64,000 bases of DNA from Sacculina carcini (GCA_916048095.2 OU696570.1:2465018-2529017), one strand, 5' to 3'; positions 22,173 to 34,973 are shown, counted from the stretch's first letter. Translations and numbers: made by a program. The notes: generated from the letters alone by a model not told the origin.

Positions 22173-24110
22173 TTGATTCAGTGGATCGTGTATTGTTATG
22201 CAGTAGTGTTACGAGATCGCAGCTTCGCTCGTACTGTTTTTGCTTCATTATTCAAGTCATGTTTTATATCACCAGTGTTCTTGCACTATTATCTCTTGGC
22301 TCGGTTATAGACATTAATTCGTCTCAAATTAGCACTTTATTGCATTATATTTTTTGCATCGAATTTTCGTTTTTGCGTTTTTTCTTACCTCGTTCGTTCT
22401 TACCTCGCCTTGTCTGTGCGATTTTTTCAGCTCCACACAAAACTTCCAAACCCCACTTCTTCCTAACTTAATTTTGCCTATATCCGCCCGAGTGGTATAT
22501 TTCGCTTGAAATTCAATATAAATGTTTGTGAACTTTTTGCAAACAGTGCTGAATTTTCTCAACTGTTCACCCGCTCTACTTTATCTCTCAATATGTGTTT
22601 ATTGTTGTGTCTTTTTCTCTGTTTCTCATGTTGCTTCATGTTATCATATAGTGTCATGTGTCAGTGTTTATTGCACCATGACTGTTTTTGTTTGTGTGCT
22701 TTGTCCACTAATTGCGCGCTTGTATAATATGCTACGTTGTTACTGTTGTTTCGTGGTCTTATGACATGCTTGTATTGTGCATATATTGGCTGGCTATGAT
22801 ATGTATAAGACATTCAGGGTAACATTATTATATCGTGCGTTATGAGCATTTGGTGGACCTGATTTTTGTTGTAATCATTTGAAATTGTCGTCTCTGTTCT
22901 TACATGTCTTCTAACCAATACATTGTTACATATTATATTGTTTAGTGGCGGACAGAGTGCGTAGCGAAACGAAGAGTTTAATCAAGTACATCGTCGAGCA
23001 CATGTGCGTATTCCAGAAGCGTTTTCCTAGTGTGTACGTGTAGTTTACCAATATTGTAATTGAAATTCATATTGATTTTTCTATCAGTGTTTGTTTTTCA
23101 CATTGGCTCTACACACCGTGTCATTTAGTTGAACTTTTGTGGCGTTGGTCTCATCACGGAGCTTCACTGGACCAATTTTCTGGACCGACTATATGCTGCG
23201 ACATACACGACTGCAGATCAGATTGTAATGACACAAAAACAGATTGCTGCAATCTCAGAGAAGACTGTGCGCTTGTGTGCTTGGTAACAGTGTTTTGTAT
23301 GTTTTGTAACAGCGGAGCGACCTCAAAACTACACAGAAATATACATGCACACACACATGAATATTTACATTTTCATTTCGTTCAATTTCTACACAATTTT
23401 TAAGTTGTGCAGACAGTACAATAATTACAATGTGGACTTGAACAAACGTACACACATACATGTACGTTCATTCATAACGACATACAAACACGTACATTCG
23501 GCGTGAGTGTGGATTTATCACTGTCACTGACAGGTCCGTTAGAATCCTTCGGAATTTCGGCAAGCAAGCATTTCGGCATCAAGACAGAACGTGATGTATA
23601 GCCAAAAGGACCGCACGCACATGTATACAAGTATAAGCAGTCAGGCAGGCTGGAAAACATGGCTGACAGCCACTAACCCTTCTGCTTTTCAAAACAGGTC
23701 TTATTTTCACCATGTATGACCGATATTCCACACCTGTTGACCGATATACACATATCCACAGGCAAACAGAACACCGACCCTCGTCTTCCCCTACACACGC
23801 GTACACGCGCACAAACACACACAGATACACACAAACATACACCGCCGGCACAGGCACAAAGGCCAGTGACAGCGGCGATATAACATGATAACAGAAAGAC
23901 GTGCGAATGCAAACGACAGTTATGCATAGAAAAACGATATAAATATTTGTATAACATTTGAATATATATAATATTTGAATAGCATTGGTGGACCAAAACA
24001 ATGCAAATTCATCAAATCCTACAATACAAGCTATATACAATGCCAGAAATTATTTACAACAATAATAACATACACATTCAATATCTCATTCACAGCGAAT
24101 ACTTCGGCTT
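21717..24110 (+). repeat. Inner unique part of the left palindrome arm
   Basis: No gene is recognised. It contains (TG)n at 22133-22171 and several short open frames (for example 23137-23403) that reappear in the right arm only because the arms are nearly identical. A diverged direct copy of 22940-23140 lies in the spacer at 25850-26050. Confidence 0.75.
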
Positions 24111-24309
24111 TATGCAGAATTTTCCGATCATCAGATATTTGGAGCAAGTGTTTAAATATTTGATATTTAAAGATAATATAAGATATTAATATTGATTGAT
24201 GTTAGATAGATAAGATAGATCATGTAAATGGACAGATAGATATTGTAGATTAGATATTGTAGATTAGATAGATAAGATAGATTTTGATTATTTATTAGAT
24301 ATTGATATA

Positions 24310-24366
24310 TAATGCAAAATATTTGAAGCAATTGATTTTTAACCTGTTCTTGAAGACATCCATCCA
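24310..24366 (-). mobile_element. LINE C-terminal scrap (left border of spacer)
   Basis: The minus strand encodes DVFKNRLKINCFKYFA, closely similar to NVFKNWLKNTCFKYFA on the plus strand at about 26900-26950. It is a remnant of the same LINE family on the other side of the spacer. Confidence 0.55.
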
Positions 24367-24486
24367 ACATGCACACACATGCACACACATATATACACAC
24401 ACCGCGCATAGGTGCATAGTGGGTATACCTCTGAGAGATCACTGAAAATGGAGAGAGGGATAAAAACGTGTATGTGTGCTTGTTTA

Positions 24487-24712
<226 letters not shown>

Positions 24713-26390
24713 CATATGTGATTGAGGCTGTGTGCGCAAAACAAAGTGAAATCTATGTTGTTAAAGCGTATCACTGAGTGAATAGAAATTTAATTTAATT
24801 TAATAGAAATTTAATTTCTGCTGATTCAACAGTTCACAAAATACGTAATTCAATAGCAAGTAGATTACATGTAACCAGTATAAAGCGAAATATTTGTAAC
24901 TTCCGAAAAGAGGCAAGAGACGAGTGTGTGTCTGCGTGTGTGTGTGTGTGTGTGAGCAAATAAATGAATATTCATCTATAAACAGACAATATTAAATATC
25001 GGTATATTATGATATTCGTCTAAACCATGAACATTTTTGTAAGCCTGCGCTGCTATAACAGTGCTGTTTGGTCGTGAAGCACGGCACCAAATATAACAGT
25101 TTGTTACTGTGATCAGTTTGTTGAAAACAGTTTGTTACAGTTTGCAAGGCTACAAACCGTCACAGTTTGTCAATGTGATCTAGTTTTATAATCATGATGT
25201 CGTGCAGGCCTCTTAGAGTGGTGTGCCGCGTTAACTATTGACGTCCAGTTCAAACAGATGAATGCATTGCGTCGGTCTCAAACACATCCTCTCAGCTGTA
25301 CATCCCCTCAGAATCTATCTCAACTATCTCTCTTTCCAAACACATTCTACCAGTTGTGCATACGACCCAGAATGTTAAAAACAGCTGCTTCAATACGTCT
25401 AACAAGCGCTGCATATTACGCTATTCAGCTCCAAGCTAGACACCAACTCTTAATTTACGAGTACTAAAAGGTCAGCACAGTGCATTGCAACAACTATAAT
25501 ATACAACTATAAAATACACGTCCCCACGGTGGTTACTATGCAAGTATTGTCCCTATTACTCGAGCAACTAGCAACAATCAGCGTGGATACCCATTGTGTT
25601 TACAGTAATGAATGTAAATTTGCGTGCACAAGACCGACGTTCTGGCCTCCTACTGCTTATATGCAAACTAATGTAAACAACGAGATACCAGCTATTGTGA
25701 TCTAGAATAATAAAGCTATTGTGACCTAGACCGTACATGTGTGTGTGTGCGTGTCACCAACGACACATTGGTGTGTACAGGTGTGCGTATCTGTGTGCTG
25801 AACATGTATTGCAGCGAGTGTTTAAATTACTCAGCAGTGTTTGCAAATGCACAGTGGCGGACAGAACGCATAGTAAAATAGAGCGTTTAATTATAGTGTT
25901 TAGTATATCGTCGTGTATGTGCGTGTTCCAGAACCTTTTTTCGAGCGTGTATGTGTAGCTTACCAATATTGTAAATGTAATTAACATTGGTTTTTCTATT
26001 AGTGTTTGTTTTTCACTTTCATTCTACACACTGTCATTCAGTTGAGCGATTGCTAGAAACTCACCTGCGATCTGCGATTTCTGCTTCATTTCTGCGAACT
26101 GTTCTGACACGCTTGTAGAAGCGGAGCGATCGCACATACATACACACTCACACACACTCACACACAAACACATACACACATGCAAACACACTTATTGTAT
26201 TTGTAAATAACATTGTTTCTGTGTTTTCGTTTTTCACATAGATTCTATACATACAATCAATCAATTTAATGATTGCTCGAAACTTCGTCCATGTGTATGT
26301 GTGTTTGTGGGTGTGTGCGTGTGTGTGCATTTGTGGGTGATTCTATGTGCGTAAATCAAAGTAAAATCTATGTTGTTAGACTGTGTAAGA

Positions 26391-26392
<2 letters not shown>

Positions 26393-26426
<34 letters not shown>

Positions 26427-26437
26427 AAACACACACA

Positions 26438-26502
<65 letters not shown>
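26393..26502. repeat. (CA)n microsatellite in spacer
   Basis: CA run with two short interruptions (ATACACAAAC, CACTCAC). It is inverted relative to the (TG)n at 24489-24710. Confidence 0.95.
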
Positions 26503-26507
<5 letters not shown>

Positions 26508-26835
26508 ATATAATTGACAACGAGGATCTACTAGCGACAAGAACCGCATGAAGTTACAAGTAAAAATGTGCGTGCGCGAAAAGACATGTATGCGTGCGCA
26601 AAACCGACGCTCTCGTCTCTAAATCCTTACCTTTAGCTACAATGTGAGTCGTAATGCGCAACGAAAAACCACTTACCAGAAATTTACACAGTGATAATTA
26701 AATTTATATATCAAAATAAAATATATGTATAGGATATTATAAATGCATACATAAGTTGTATGTAAGTTGTGTACAGTAAGTTGTATTGCCTTGTTATGCC
26801 TTGTTGAAGTTTCCTACCCGCCACACCCATTATAT

Positions 26836-26955
26836 TCGATGTTTTATGCTCCCAGCTTGTATAATGAATATCCATTCTACGTAAAATCGTCCCGATCTCT
26901 GAATGTCTTCAAGAACTGGTTGAAAAACACTTGCTTCAAATATTTTGCATTTCAG
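26836..26955 (+). mobile_element. LINE reverse transcriptase C-terminal scrap (right border of spacer)
   Basis: Encodes FYAPSLYNEYPFYVKSSRS then LNVFKNWLKNTCFKYF, the usual C-terminal block of CR1/jockey-type RT (compare WNSLP...FK..LK.YLF). No RT palm nearby. Confidence 0.6.
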
Positions 26956-28881
26956 ATATTGAATGTGTATGTTATTATTGTTGTGAATAATTACTGGCAT
27001 TGTATATAGCTTGTATAGTAGGATTTGATGAATTTGCATTGTTTTGGTCTACCAATGTTAATCAAATATTACAAATATTCAAATGTTATACAAATATTTA
27101 TATCGTTTTTCTATGCATAACTGTCGTTTGCATTCGCACGTCTTTCTGTTATCATGTTATATCGCCGCTGTCACTGGCCTTTGTGCCTGTGCCGGCGGTG
27201 TATGTTTGTGTGTATCTGTGTGTGTTTGTGCGCGTGTACGCGTGTGTAGGGGAAGACGAGGGTCGGTGTTCTGTTTGCCTGTGTGTGAGTGCGTGTGGAT
27301 ATGTGTATATCGGTCAACAGGGGTGGAATATCGGTCATACATGGTGAAAATAAGACCTGTTTTGAAAAGCAGAAGGGTTAGTGGCTGTCAGCCATGTTTT
27401 CCAGCCTGCCTGACTGCTTATACATGTATACATGTGCGTGCGGTCCTTTTGGCTATACATCACGTTCTGTCTTGATGCCGAAATGCTTGCTTGCCGAAAT
27501 GCCGAAGGATTCTAACGGACCTGTCAGTGACAGTGATAAATCCACACTCACGCCGAATGTACGTGTTTGTATGTTGTTATGAATGAACGTACATGTATGT
27601 GTGTACGTTTGTTCAAGTCCACATTGCAATTATTGTACTGTCTGCACAACTTAAAAATTGTGTAGAAATTGAACGAAATGAAAATGTAAATATTCATGTG
27701 TGTGTGCATGTATATTTCTGTGTAGTTTTGAGGTCGCTCCGCTGTTACAAAACATACAAAACACTGTTACCAAGCACACAAGCGCACAGTCTTCTCTGAG
27801 ATTGCAGCAATCTGTTTTTGTGTCATTACAATCTGATCTGCAGTCGTGTATGTCGCAGCATATAGTCGGTCCAGAAAATTGGTCCAGTGAAGCTCCGTGA
27901 TGAGACCAACGCCACAAAAGTTCAACTAAATGACACGGTGTGTAGAGCCAATGTGAAAAACAAACACTGATAGAAAAATCAATATGAATTTCAATTACAA
28001 TATTGGTAAACTACACGTACACACTAGAAAAACGCTTCTGGAATACGCACATGTGCTCGACGATGTACTTGATTAAACTCTTCGTTTCGCTACGCACTCT
28101 GTCCGCCACTAAACAATATAATATGTAACAATGTATTGGTTAGAAGACATGTAAGAACAGAGACGACGATTACAAATGATTACAACAAAAATCAGGTCCA
28201 CCAAATGCTCATAACGCACGATATAATAATGTTACCCTGAATGTCTTATACATATCATAGCCAGCCAATATATGCACAATACAAGCATGTCATAAGACCA
28301 CGAAACAACAGTAACAACGTAGCATATTATACAAGCGCGCAATTAGTGGACAAAGCACACAAACAAAAACAGTCATGGTGCAATAAACACTGACACATGA
28401 CACTATATGATAACATGAAGCTACATGAGAAACAGAGAAAAAGACACAACAATAAACACATATTGAGAGATAAAGTAGAACGGGTGAACAGTTGAGAAAA
28501 TTCAGCACTGTTTGCAAAAAGTTCACAAACTTTTATATTGAATTTCAAGCGAAATATACCACTCGGGCGGATATAGGCAAAATTAAGTTAGGAAGAAGTT
28601 GGGTTTTGAAGTTTTGTGTGGAGCTGAAAAAATCGCACAAACAAGGCGAGGTAAGAACGAACGAGGTAAGAAAAAACGCAAAAACGAAAATTCGATGCAA
28701 AAAATATAATGCAATAAAGTGCTAATTTGAGACGAATTAATGTCTATAACCGAGCCAAGAGATAATAGTGCAAGAACGATGGTGATACCAAACATGACTT
28801 GAATAATGAAGCAAAAACAGTACGAGCGAAGCTGCGATCTCGTAACACTACTGCATAACAATACACGATCCACTGAATCAA

Positions 28882-28927
<46 letters not shown>

Positions 28928-29364
28928 ACACACACACCGTCACCAAACACTACAGCACATGCACGCAAGCCAACACACGAGAAAACAATTGAAACGTGGA
29001 CGTGATAACTGAACAACTAGTAATCACCGTCGTCGTCGGCTGAACACGCATGCAGTGAGAATGCATGCCAGTTGCCCTGCCACATCCAGAAACCAGACAC
29101 TACATACAGCACGATACAAGACCGTTCTTAATCTCGATGTGGGCGACGAGATGATCAATCCTCCACCCAGCCTCGATCAAGTACTGTGATGAGCCCCGAG
29201 ACTGCATGCACAGCGCGCCGGCGACTCAACTGAAAAACAAAACAAAACACGGCATGCGATCAGGTTACATATCAACACCAGCATACATAACACGACAAAT
29301 ACTGTCTATTAATGTGACAAATAAGCACCTCAGGATCACAATGAATCAGGTGGCTGAAAATTGA

Positions 29365-30495
29365 TTATAGATAGTATTGGTAAAGCAGTCAATTCAGACC
29401 ATACTTAATACCAATATATCTCATAATCAAGGTGAAAAGGTAACATGATTATAGAGACTCTTGGTAAAGCAGTCAATTCAGACCATACTTAATACCAATA
29501 TATCTCATAATCAAGGTGAAAAGAGAACATGATTATAGAGACTCTTGGTAAAGCAGTCAATTCAGACCATACTTAATACCAATATATCTCATAATCAAGG
29601 TGAAAAGGAAACATGATTATAGAGACTCTTGGTAAAGCAGTCAATTCAGACCATACTTAATACCAATATATCTCATAATCAAGGTGAAAAGGAAACATGA
29701 TTATAGAGACTCTTGATAAAGCAGTCAATTCAGACCATACTTAGTACCAATATATCTCATAATCAAAAATGAAAAGGTAACATGATTATAGAGACTCTTG
29801 GTAAAGCAGTCAATTCAGACCATACTTAATACCAATATATCCCATAATCAAGGTGAAAAGGAAACATGATTATAGAGTATTGATAAAACAGTCAATTCAG
29901 ACCATACTTAATACCAATATATCTCATAATCAAGGTGAAAAGGTAACATGATTATAGAGACTCTTGGTAAAGCAGTCAATTCAGACCATACTTAATACCA
30001 ATATATCTCATAATCAAGGTGAAAAGGAAACATGATTATAGAGTATTGATAAAGCAGTCAATTCAGACCATACTTAATACCAATATATCTCATAATCAAG
30101 GTGAAAAGAAAACATGATTATAGAGACTCTTGGTAAAGCAGTCAATTCAGACCATACTTAATACCAATATATCTCATAATCAAGGTGAAAAGGAAACATG
30201 ATTATAGAGTATTGATAAAGCAGTCAATTCAGACCATACTTAATACCAATATATCTCATAATCAAGGTGAAAAGAAAACATGATTATAGAGACTCTTGGT
30301 AAAGCAGTCAATTCAGACCATACTTAATACCAATATATCTCATAATCAAGGTGAAAAGAGAACATGATTATAGAGACTCTTGGTAAAGCAGTCAATTCAG
30401 ACCATACTTAATACCAATATATCTCATAATCAAGGTGAAAAGGAAACATGATTATAGAGACTCTTGGTAAAGCAGTCAATTCAGACCATACTTAA
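29365..30495 (-). repeat. Right satellite array, proximal part (about 14 units)
   Basis: Same 82-84 bp unit as 18512-21716 in reverse orientation (CAGTCAATTCAGACCATACT, TAATACCAATATATCTCATA). It is cut at CTTAA, where the LTR retrotransposon inserted. The distal six units follow the element at 34974-35500. Confidence 0.97.
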
Positions 30496-30657
30496 TGTAA
30501 GGAGCGTTAGATGGCGCCCCATGTCAAACACTGGACCAAGTCAGTCACCCACGAGACGTCTTGGTGTGCGGGTGTCATATTGCGAGTGTTTGTGAATACC
30601 ATTGTGTGTGTATGCAAAGTTCATCCAATACAGTGTAACCGTTCTGTCGACATTACA
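30496..30657 (+). repeat. 5-prime LTR, 162 bp
   Basis: TGTAAGGAGCGTTAGATGGC at the start and GTTCTGTCGACATTACA at the end. It is preceded by the TSD CTTAA. It ends immediately before TGGTGGCAGC, the putative primer-binding site. Confidence 0.95.
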
Positions 30658-33600
30658 TGGTGGCAGCCATGGAACGACTCACGCCAAGTATGAACTGGGA
30701 TGATGAAGACCGAATGAACGCGATATCCATGTTCAGGCAGAAATGCGAGCTGTATTTTTCAGTTCAGAACATCTCGACGGATAAACAAGTGGACCACATA
30801 CTTCTGTTTGCCGGGGAAACAGGCATAAGGATGTACAACTCCTGGACCATGACAGAGGAAGAACGACGCGATCCGCAGCATATATGGGAACAGCTCACGA
30901 GACAAATCCAGCCAAGTACGAGTTTTCGCATCAGTCGTTTGGAATTGCAAAGATTTAGACAAGCACCAGACGAGAACATGACGAATTTCGTGTCACGGTG
31001 CAAACTGCAGGCACTGAAATGTCGTTTTAAGGATAATAGCGACACAGACGGACGGTGCTCGGAATTAGAGGATCGAATTATAGACCAAGTAATCGCTGGC
31101 ACCAAACACCCCGAGCTGCAAAAAAAACTCCTCATGCACGACACGCTTAAGCTATCCGAGGTATTAGATAGTGGCAGGACGGTCGAGGCATCGTTGACTC
31201 ATATGGAGCAGTTATCCCGTATGAATACAGCAGACCAGCAGAAATATGACGCCGTGAAATGGAGTGCAGCAACATCCGCGAGCAAGAAGGGCCTAACAGG
31301 CAGACATACAGACACACATCAGGCAGGCGACGCCGTCTGCACGCGCAGATCGGGTGATTCATTCAACGCGAGCAAGAAGGGCATGGCAGGCGCGTGGAAA
31401 GGCGGGCGCTCCGTCACATGCACGTATTGTGGAAGACAACATGAGCAGGGGCGGCGCAACTGCCCCGCGTATGGCACAACATGTAATAATTGTGGTAGGC
31501 GGGATCATTGGGCTTCGATGTGTCACGCAACGCGTCCGCGCAATGCACATGAAATCGAAAAGCATGAAGAGGACATTGAAGTCGACAATCTTGTGTGCAA
31601 ACTCCGCATCGACACCTTGGACGAAGTCGAAGGCACCGAACATGAAGTGTACACAAACCTGGATACTGAACGGTTTGGCACCGTGTTCAGCATGAAATTC
31701 AAGGTGGATACCGGTGCTGCTGGCAATATTTTGCCATTGCGTATGTTCCAAAAATTGTTTCAGCGCGAGAAACCCGCCAGTGGCGACACCAGACCGTGCC
31801 GCTCGGTGCTCACAGCGTACCATGATAACTCAAGTAAACCAACGCCTATAAGGCATTTCGGCATTATGAGCTTGGTATGTCGACACGAAAATGGCAAAAC
31901 CGCTACACTAGATTTCTTCGTGGTCGACACAAAACGCCCGGCTCTCCTCGGCTGGCCGTCGTGCAAGGCGCTTGATATTGTGCGGGTACGTCGACATGAT
32001 AAGAACGAGTCACCAACAAGCAGCCAACTGGGACAAACGTGCGTTTTGTACACCGTGAACGACCATAGTCGGCAAGACCAAGAGTCAATTGACCGAGTGC
32101 ACAGTACAGATCAACTGAAGGCACAATACCCGGACAGGTTCGACACTATCGGACACATGCCCGGGAAGTACCGCATCGTTTTGCGATCCGGAGCCCAGCC
32201 GGTGGTACATGCACCCAGACAAGTACCAATCAAAGTAAAAAATGATTTACAGCAGACTCTTAACGAAATGGAGACTCAAGGGGTTATTGAGCGCGTAACA
32301 AAGCCAACCGAATGGGTGAACAGCCTCACGTGTACGCGGAAAGCAAACGGACGATTGAGAGTATGTCTGGACCCAAAGGACCTCAACAAATGCATCATGA
32401 GAACTCACCACCGCGCCCCCACACTTGATGAGATATCGCACCAGTTAGCCGGAGCAAAATTCTTTAGTAAATTGGACGCCAAGGACGGATACTGGTCGGT
32501 GGAATTGGATGATGCAAGTTCCGAACTCACGACGTTCAACACACCGTTCGGACGTTTCCGATACAACAGAATGCCATTCGGGTTGAGGATGTCGCAGGAC
32601 GTATTCCAACAAAAAATGGATGCAATACTCGAGCAATGCCCAGGTGCCATTGGCATTGCCGACGACGTTGTGGTGTACTCCACCACTGAAGAAGAACACG
32701 ACATACGTCTTCACAACTTGATGAAAGTAGCAAGACGTTCGGGACTGACTTTTAACAGCAGTAAGTGCTTCATAAAGTGCAGTAGCATCAAATTCTTCGG
32801 AGCAGTTTTTGACGCAAGCGGGAAACACCCAGACCCGGATAAAGTCAAAGACTTACAGGACATGAAGGAGCCATGCAACAAGACTGAATTGCAAGAATTT
32901 CTGGGTTTGGCAACCTACATGAACCCGTTTATAAGCGGCCTGGCTGAGAAAACGGCACCACTGCGAGACTTGCTGCGAAAGGAGGCAATTTTCGACTGGC
33001 TACCCCAGCATGCAGCAGCTGTCGAGGACGTCAAGGGAGCAATATCGAAAGAAACGACGCTGTCATATTACGACACACAAAAACTCACCGAAATCCAAGT
33101 AGACGCGTCCCAAAAAGGCTTGGGAGCCGTGCTCATCCAAGAAGGCAGGCCGATCGCATTCGCATCCAAAGCCCTGACAGATGTCGAGAAACGATACGCA
33201 AACATTGAGAGAGAACTACTAGCAGTAGTCTTCGGATGTCGGAGATTCCATACGTATATATATGGTGGACCGGTGACGGTGCATAGCGATCATAAACCGC
33301 TGGAGATGATTCAGAAGAAACACCTTCATGCTGCCCCTCCTCGACTGCAAAGAATGCTTCTAGCACTGCAGCCATATGACTACGAGATCAAATACGCCAA
33401 GCCAGACGCCATTACAGCGGCCGACACACTGTCTAGAGCGCCAGGGGCATGCAACGATCATATCGATCTTGATGTGCAAGTCGACCACGTCCATTTCGAA
33501 CCACAGCGGATCAGAGATATTCGGAATGAGACACAAAAGGACCTTGAGTTGCAAACACTCAGCGAGACAATAAACAGGGGATGGCCCGAAAGAATCGGAG

Positions 33601-34802
33601 ACATCCGGGAGGGTCAGCGTGCATACTGGCCATATCGGGACGAATTATCAATTGTTGATGGTGTAGTCATGAGAGGACAGCGCGTTGTCATCCCATCATC
33701 AAGAACATCCATGATCCTGAAGCAGTTGCACGGGGCACATCTGGGTGAAGAAAAGTGCAAGCTGTTGGCTCGGGAATGTGTATTTTGGGTAAGGATCAAC
33801 AAGGACATAGAAGACATGTGCAAGAGCTGTCCTGTTTGTAACAAATTCGCAAAGGCGCCACGGAAGGAACCGTTACTACCACATGAGGTACCAACTCGAC
33901 CCTGGCAAGTTGTTGGAGCCGATCTTTTCGATTGGGGTGGCAAGAAATGCCTAGCCATCGCTGATTACTACTCGAAGTTCCCAATTGTACGGCGAATGCC
34001 TTCGTACTGCAGCTCGACTGCAGTGAAAGATGCACTTAAGCAGACATTTGCGGAATTTGGAATTCCCGAGAAGATGGTGAGCGACAACGGACCACAATTT
34101 AGTTCGCACGAGTTCGCACGCTTTACGGAAGAATGGAACATCCATCACATCAGCAGCTCGCCACACTACCCCCAGTCGAACGGCTTGATCGAACGCACAA
34201 TACAAACGCTAAAGCAAACAATGACAAAGGTGAATGAGAGTGGAGACGACCTGCAGCTCGCTCTTTTGAATCTGAGGGCGACACCGATCGACAGGAAACT
34301 ACCCAGCCCTGCCGAGCTCCTGATGAACAGAAGACTGAGGGGTGTCCTTCCAGGCATCGTGAGCAACCAGAATATTGACCGAGATTTACACCGAGCGAGA
34401 CTACAGGAGCGGCAAGACGAGCAGGCGACACATTACAATCGCTCGGCAGCAACCCGCCCCGATTTCAATACTGGAGAACCCATATACATCCGACAAGAGA
34501 ACAATACATGGCAGCGGGGCAGAGTTGTCTCCAGATCAACCGAACACCCGAGGTCATATCAGGTCCTAACAGAATCCGGACGGAGTTTACGCCGAAACAA
34601 AGGCTTCATAAGACCAGCTGACACCGCCACAGCATCGCCAAACAATGTCAGTGATGACCCAGGAACAAATGAAGATAGGAGTCCTGGTACACTGTTGGAA
34701 GCACGAGCAGCGACGCCGGTGGTGTTGACTCAAAACGACTCTCCGCCGATCGTCTCAAGAGCAGGTCGTGCCATCCGTCCCCCGAGAAGATACTCTCCGT
34801 AG
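30657..34802 (+). CDS. Ty3/gypsy Gag-Pol single ORF, 1381 aa
   Basis: Domains in order by approximate residue: Gag with capsid-like helices (1-240), two zinc knuckles (about 255-286, CTYCGRQHEQGRRNC and CNNCGRRDHWASMC) and aspartic protease (about 350, VDTGAAGN). Reverse transcriptase follows (SKLDAKDGYWS about 602, RMPFGL about 640, IADD about 666), then RNase H (QVDASQKGLGA about 814). Integrase has an HHCC finger (about 1025-1060) and D, D, E at about 1087, 1142 and 1177 (GADLFDW, SDNGPQF, LIER). The first ATG overlaps the last LTR base and the primer-binding site, so the ATG at 30669 (MERLTPSMNWDD) may be the real start. No frameshift separates Gag and Pol. The single-ORF layout and IADD motif suggest a Mag-like lineage (inference). 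Confidence 0.95.
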   Translation: MVAAMERLTPSMNWDDEDRMNAISMFRQKCELYFSVQNISTDKQVDHILLFAGETGIRMYNSWTMTEEERRDPQHIWEQLTRQIQPSTSFRISRLELQRFRQAPDENMTNFVSRCKLQALKCRFKDNSDTDGRCSELEDRIIDQVIAGTKHPELQKKLLMHDTLKLSEVLDSGRTVEASLTHMEQLSRMNTADQQKYDAVKWSAATSASKKGLTGRHTDTHQAGDAVCTRRSGDSFNASKKGMAGAWKGGRSVTCTYCGRQHEQGRRNCPAYGTTCNNCGRRDHWASMCHATRPRNAHEIEKHEEDIEVDNLVCKLRIDTLDEVEGTEHEVYTNLDTERFGTVFSMKFKVDTGAAGNILPLRMFQKLFQREKPASGDTRPCRSVLTAYHDNSSKPTPIRHFGIMSLVCRHENGKTATLDFFVVDTKRPALLGWPSCKALDIVRVRRHDKNESPTSSQLGQTCVLYTVNDHSRQDQESIDRVHSTDQLKAQYPDRFDTIGHMPGKYRIVLRSGAQPVVHAPRQVPIKVKNDLQQTLNEMETQGVIERVTKPTEWVNSLTCTRKANGRLRVCLDPKDLNKCIMRTHHRAPTLDEISHQLAGAKFFSKLDAKDGYWSVELDDASSELTTFNTPFGRFRYNRMPFGLRMSQDVFQQKMDAILEQCPGAIGIADDVVVYSTTEEEHDIRLHNLMKVARRSGLTFNSSKCFIKCSSIKFFGAVFDASGKHPDPDKVKDLQDMKEPCNKTELQEFLGLATYMNPFISGLAEKTAPLRDLLRKEAIFDWLPQHAAAVEDVKGAISKETTLSYYDTQKLTEIQVDASQKGLGAVLIQEGRPIAFASKALTDVEKRYANIERELLAVVFGCRRFHTYIYGGPVTVHSDHKPLEMIQKKHLHAAPPRLQRMLLALQPYDYEIKYAKPDAITAADTLSRAPGACNDHIDLDVQVDHVHFEPQRIRDIRNETQKDLELQTLSETINRGWPERIGDIREGQRAYWPYRDELSIVDGVVMRGQRVVIPSSRTSMILKQLHGAHLGEEKCKLLARECVFWVRINKDIEDMCKSCPVCNKFAKAPRKEPLLPHEVPTRPWQVVGADLFDWGGKKCLAIADYYSKFPIVRRMPSYCSSTAVKDALKQTFAEFGIPEKMVSDNGPQFSSHEFARFTEEWNIHHISSSPHYPQSNGLIERTIQTLKQTMTKVNESGDDLQLALLNLRATPIDRKLPSPAELLMNRRLRGVLPGIVSNQNIDRDLHRARLQERQDEQATHYNRSAATRPDFNTGEPIYIRQENNTWQRGRVVSRSTEHPRSYQVLTESGRSLRRNKGFIRPADTATASPNNVSDDPGTNEDRSPGTLLEARAATPVVLTQNDSPPIVSRAGRAIRPPRRYSP

Positions 34803-34811
34803 AAAGGGAGA
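34801..34811 (+). other. Polypurine tract of the Ty3/gypsy element
   Basis: AGAAAGGGAGA sits exactly before the right LTR and overlaps the Gag-Pol stop codon. It is the expected plus-strand primer site. Confidence 0.85.
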
Positions 34812-34973
34812 TGTAAGGAGCGTTAGATGGCGCCCCATGTCAAACACTGGACCAAGTCAGTCACCCACGAGACGTCTTGGTGTGCGGGTGTCATATTGCG
34901 AGTGTTTGTGAATACCATTGTGTGTGTATGCAAAGTTCATCCAATACAGTGTAACCGTTCTGTCGACATTACA
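34812..34973 (+). repeat. 3-prime LTR, 162 bp
   Basis: Reads the same as the 5-prime LTR in my comparison. It is followed by the TSD CTTAA and then resumed satellite units. Confidence 0.95.

Larger units (their letters stand above)
18211..24110 (+). mobile_element. Left arm of giant palindromic (foldback-like) element
   Basis: Outer 300 bases (18211-18511) start GAGTCTAGTACCTTCGGTGC and are the reverse complement of 35480-35792. Then comes the satellite array at 18512-21716. The inner 2.4 kb (21717-24110) is the reverse complement of 26930-29364 at visibly high identity. No transposase is seen in the arm. The structure (long inverted repeats with internal tandem arrays) resembles foldback transposons; that classification is inference. 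Confidence 0.85.
30496..34973 (+). mobile_element. Complete Ty3/gypsy LTR retrotransposon, recently inserted
   Basis: The 162-bp LTRs at 30496-30657 and 34812-34973 begin TGTAAGG and end TTACA; by eye I find no difference between them. The target CTTAA is duplicated at 30491-30495 and 34974-34978. A putative primer-binding site TGGTGGCAGC follows the left LTR, and a polypurine tract AGAAAGGGAGA precedes the right LTR. One long Gag-Pol frame lies between. Identical LTRs plus an intact frame indicate a young and possibly active copy. Confidence 0.97.

Noticed and set aside
23137..23403. 88-codon frame conserved at 27651-27917
   Set aside because: Conservation is explained by overall identity of the palindrome arms. 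The opposite strand is equally open, and no motif or splice context is seen.
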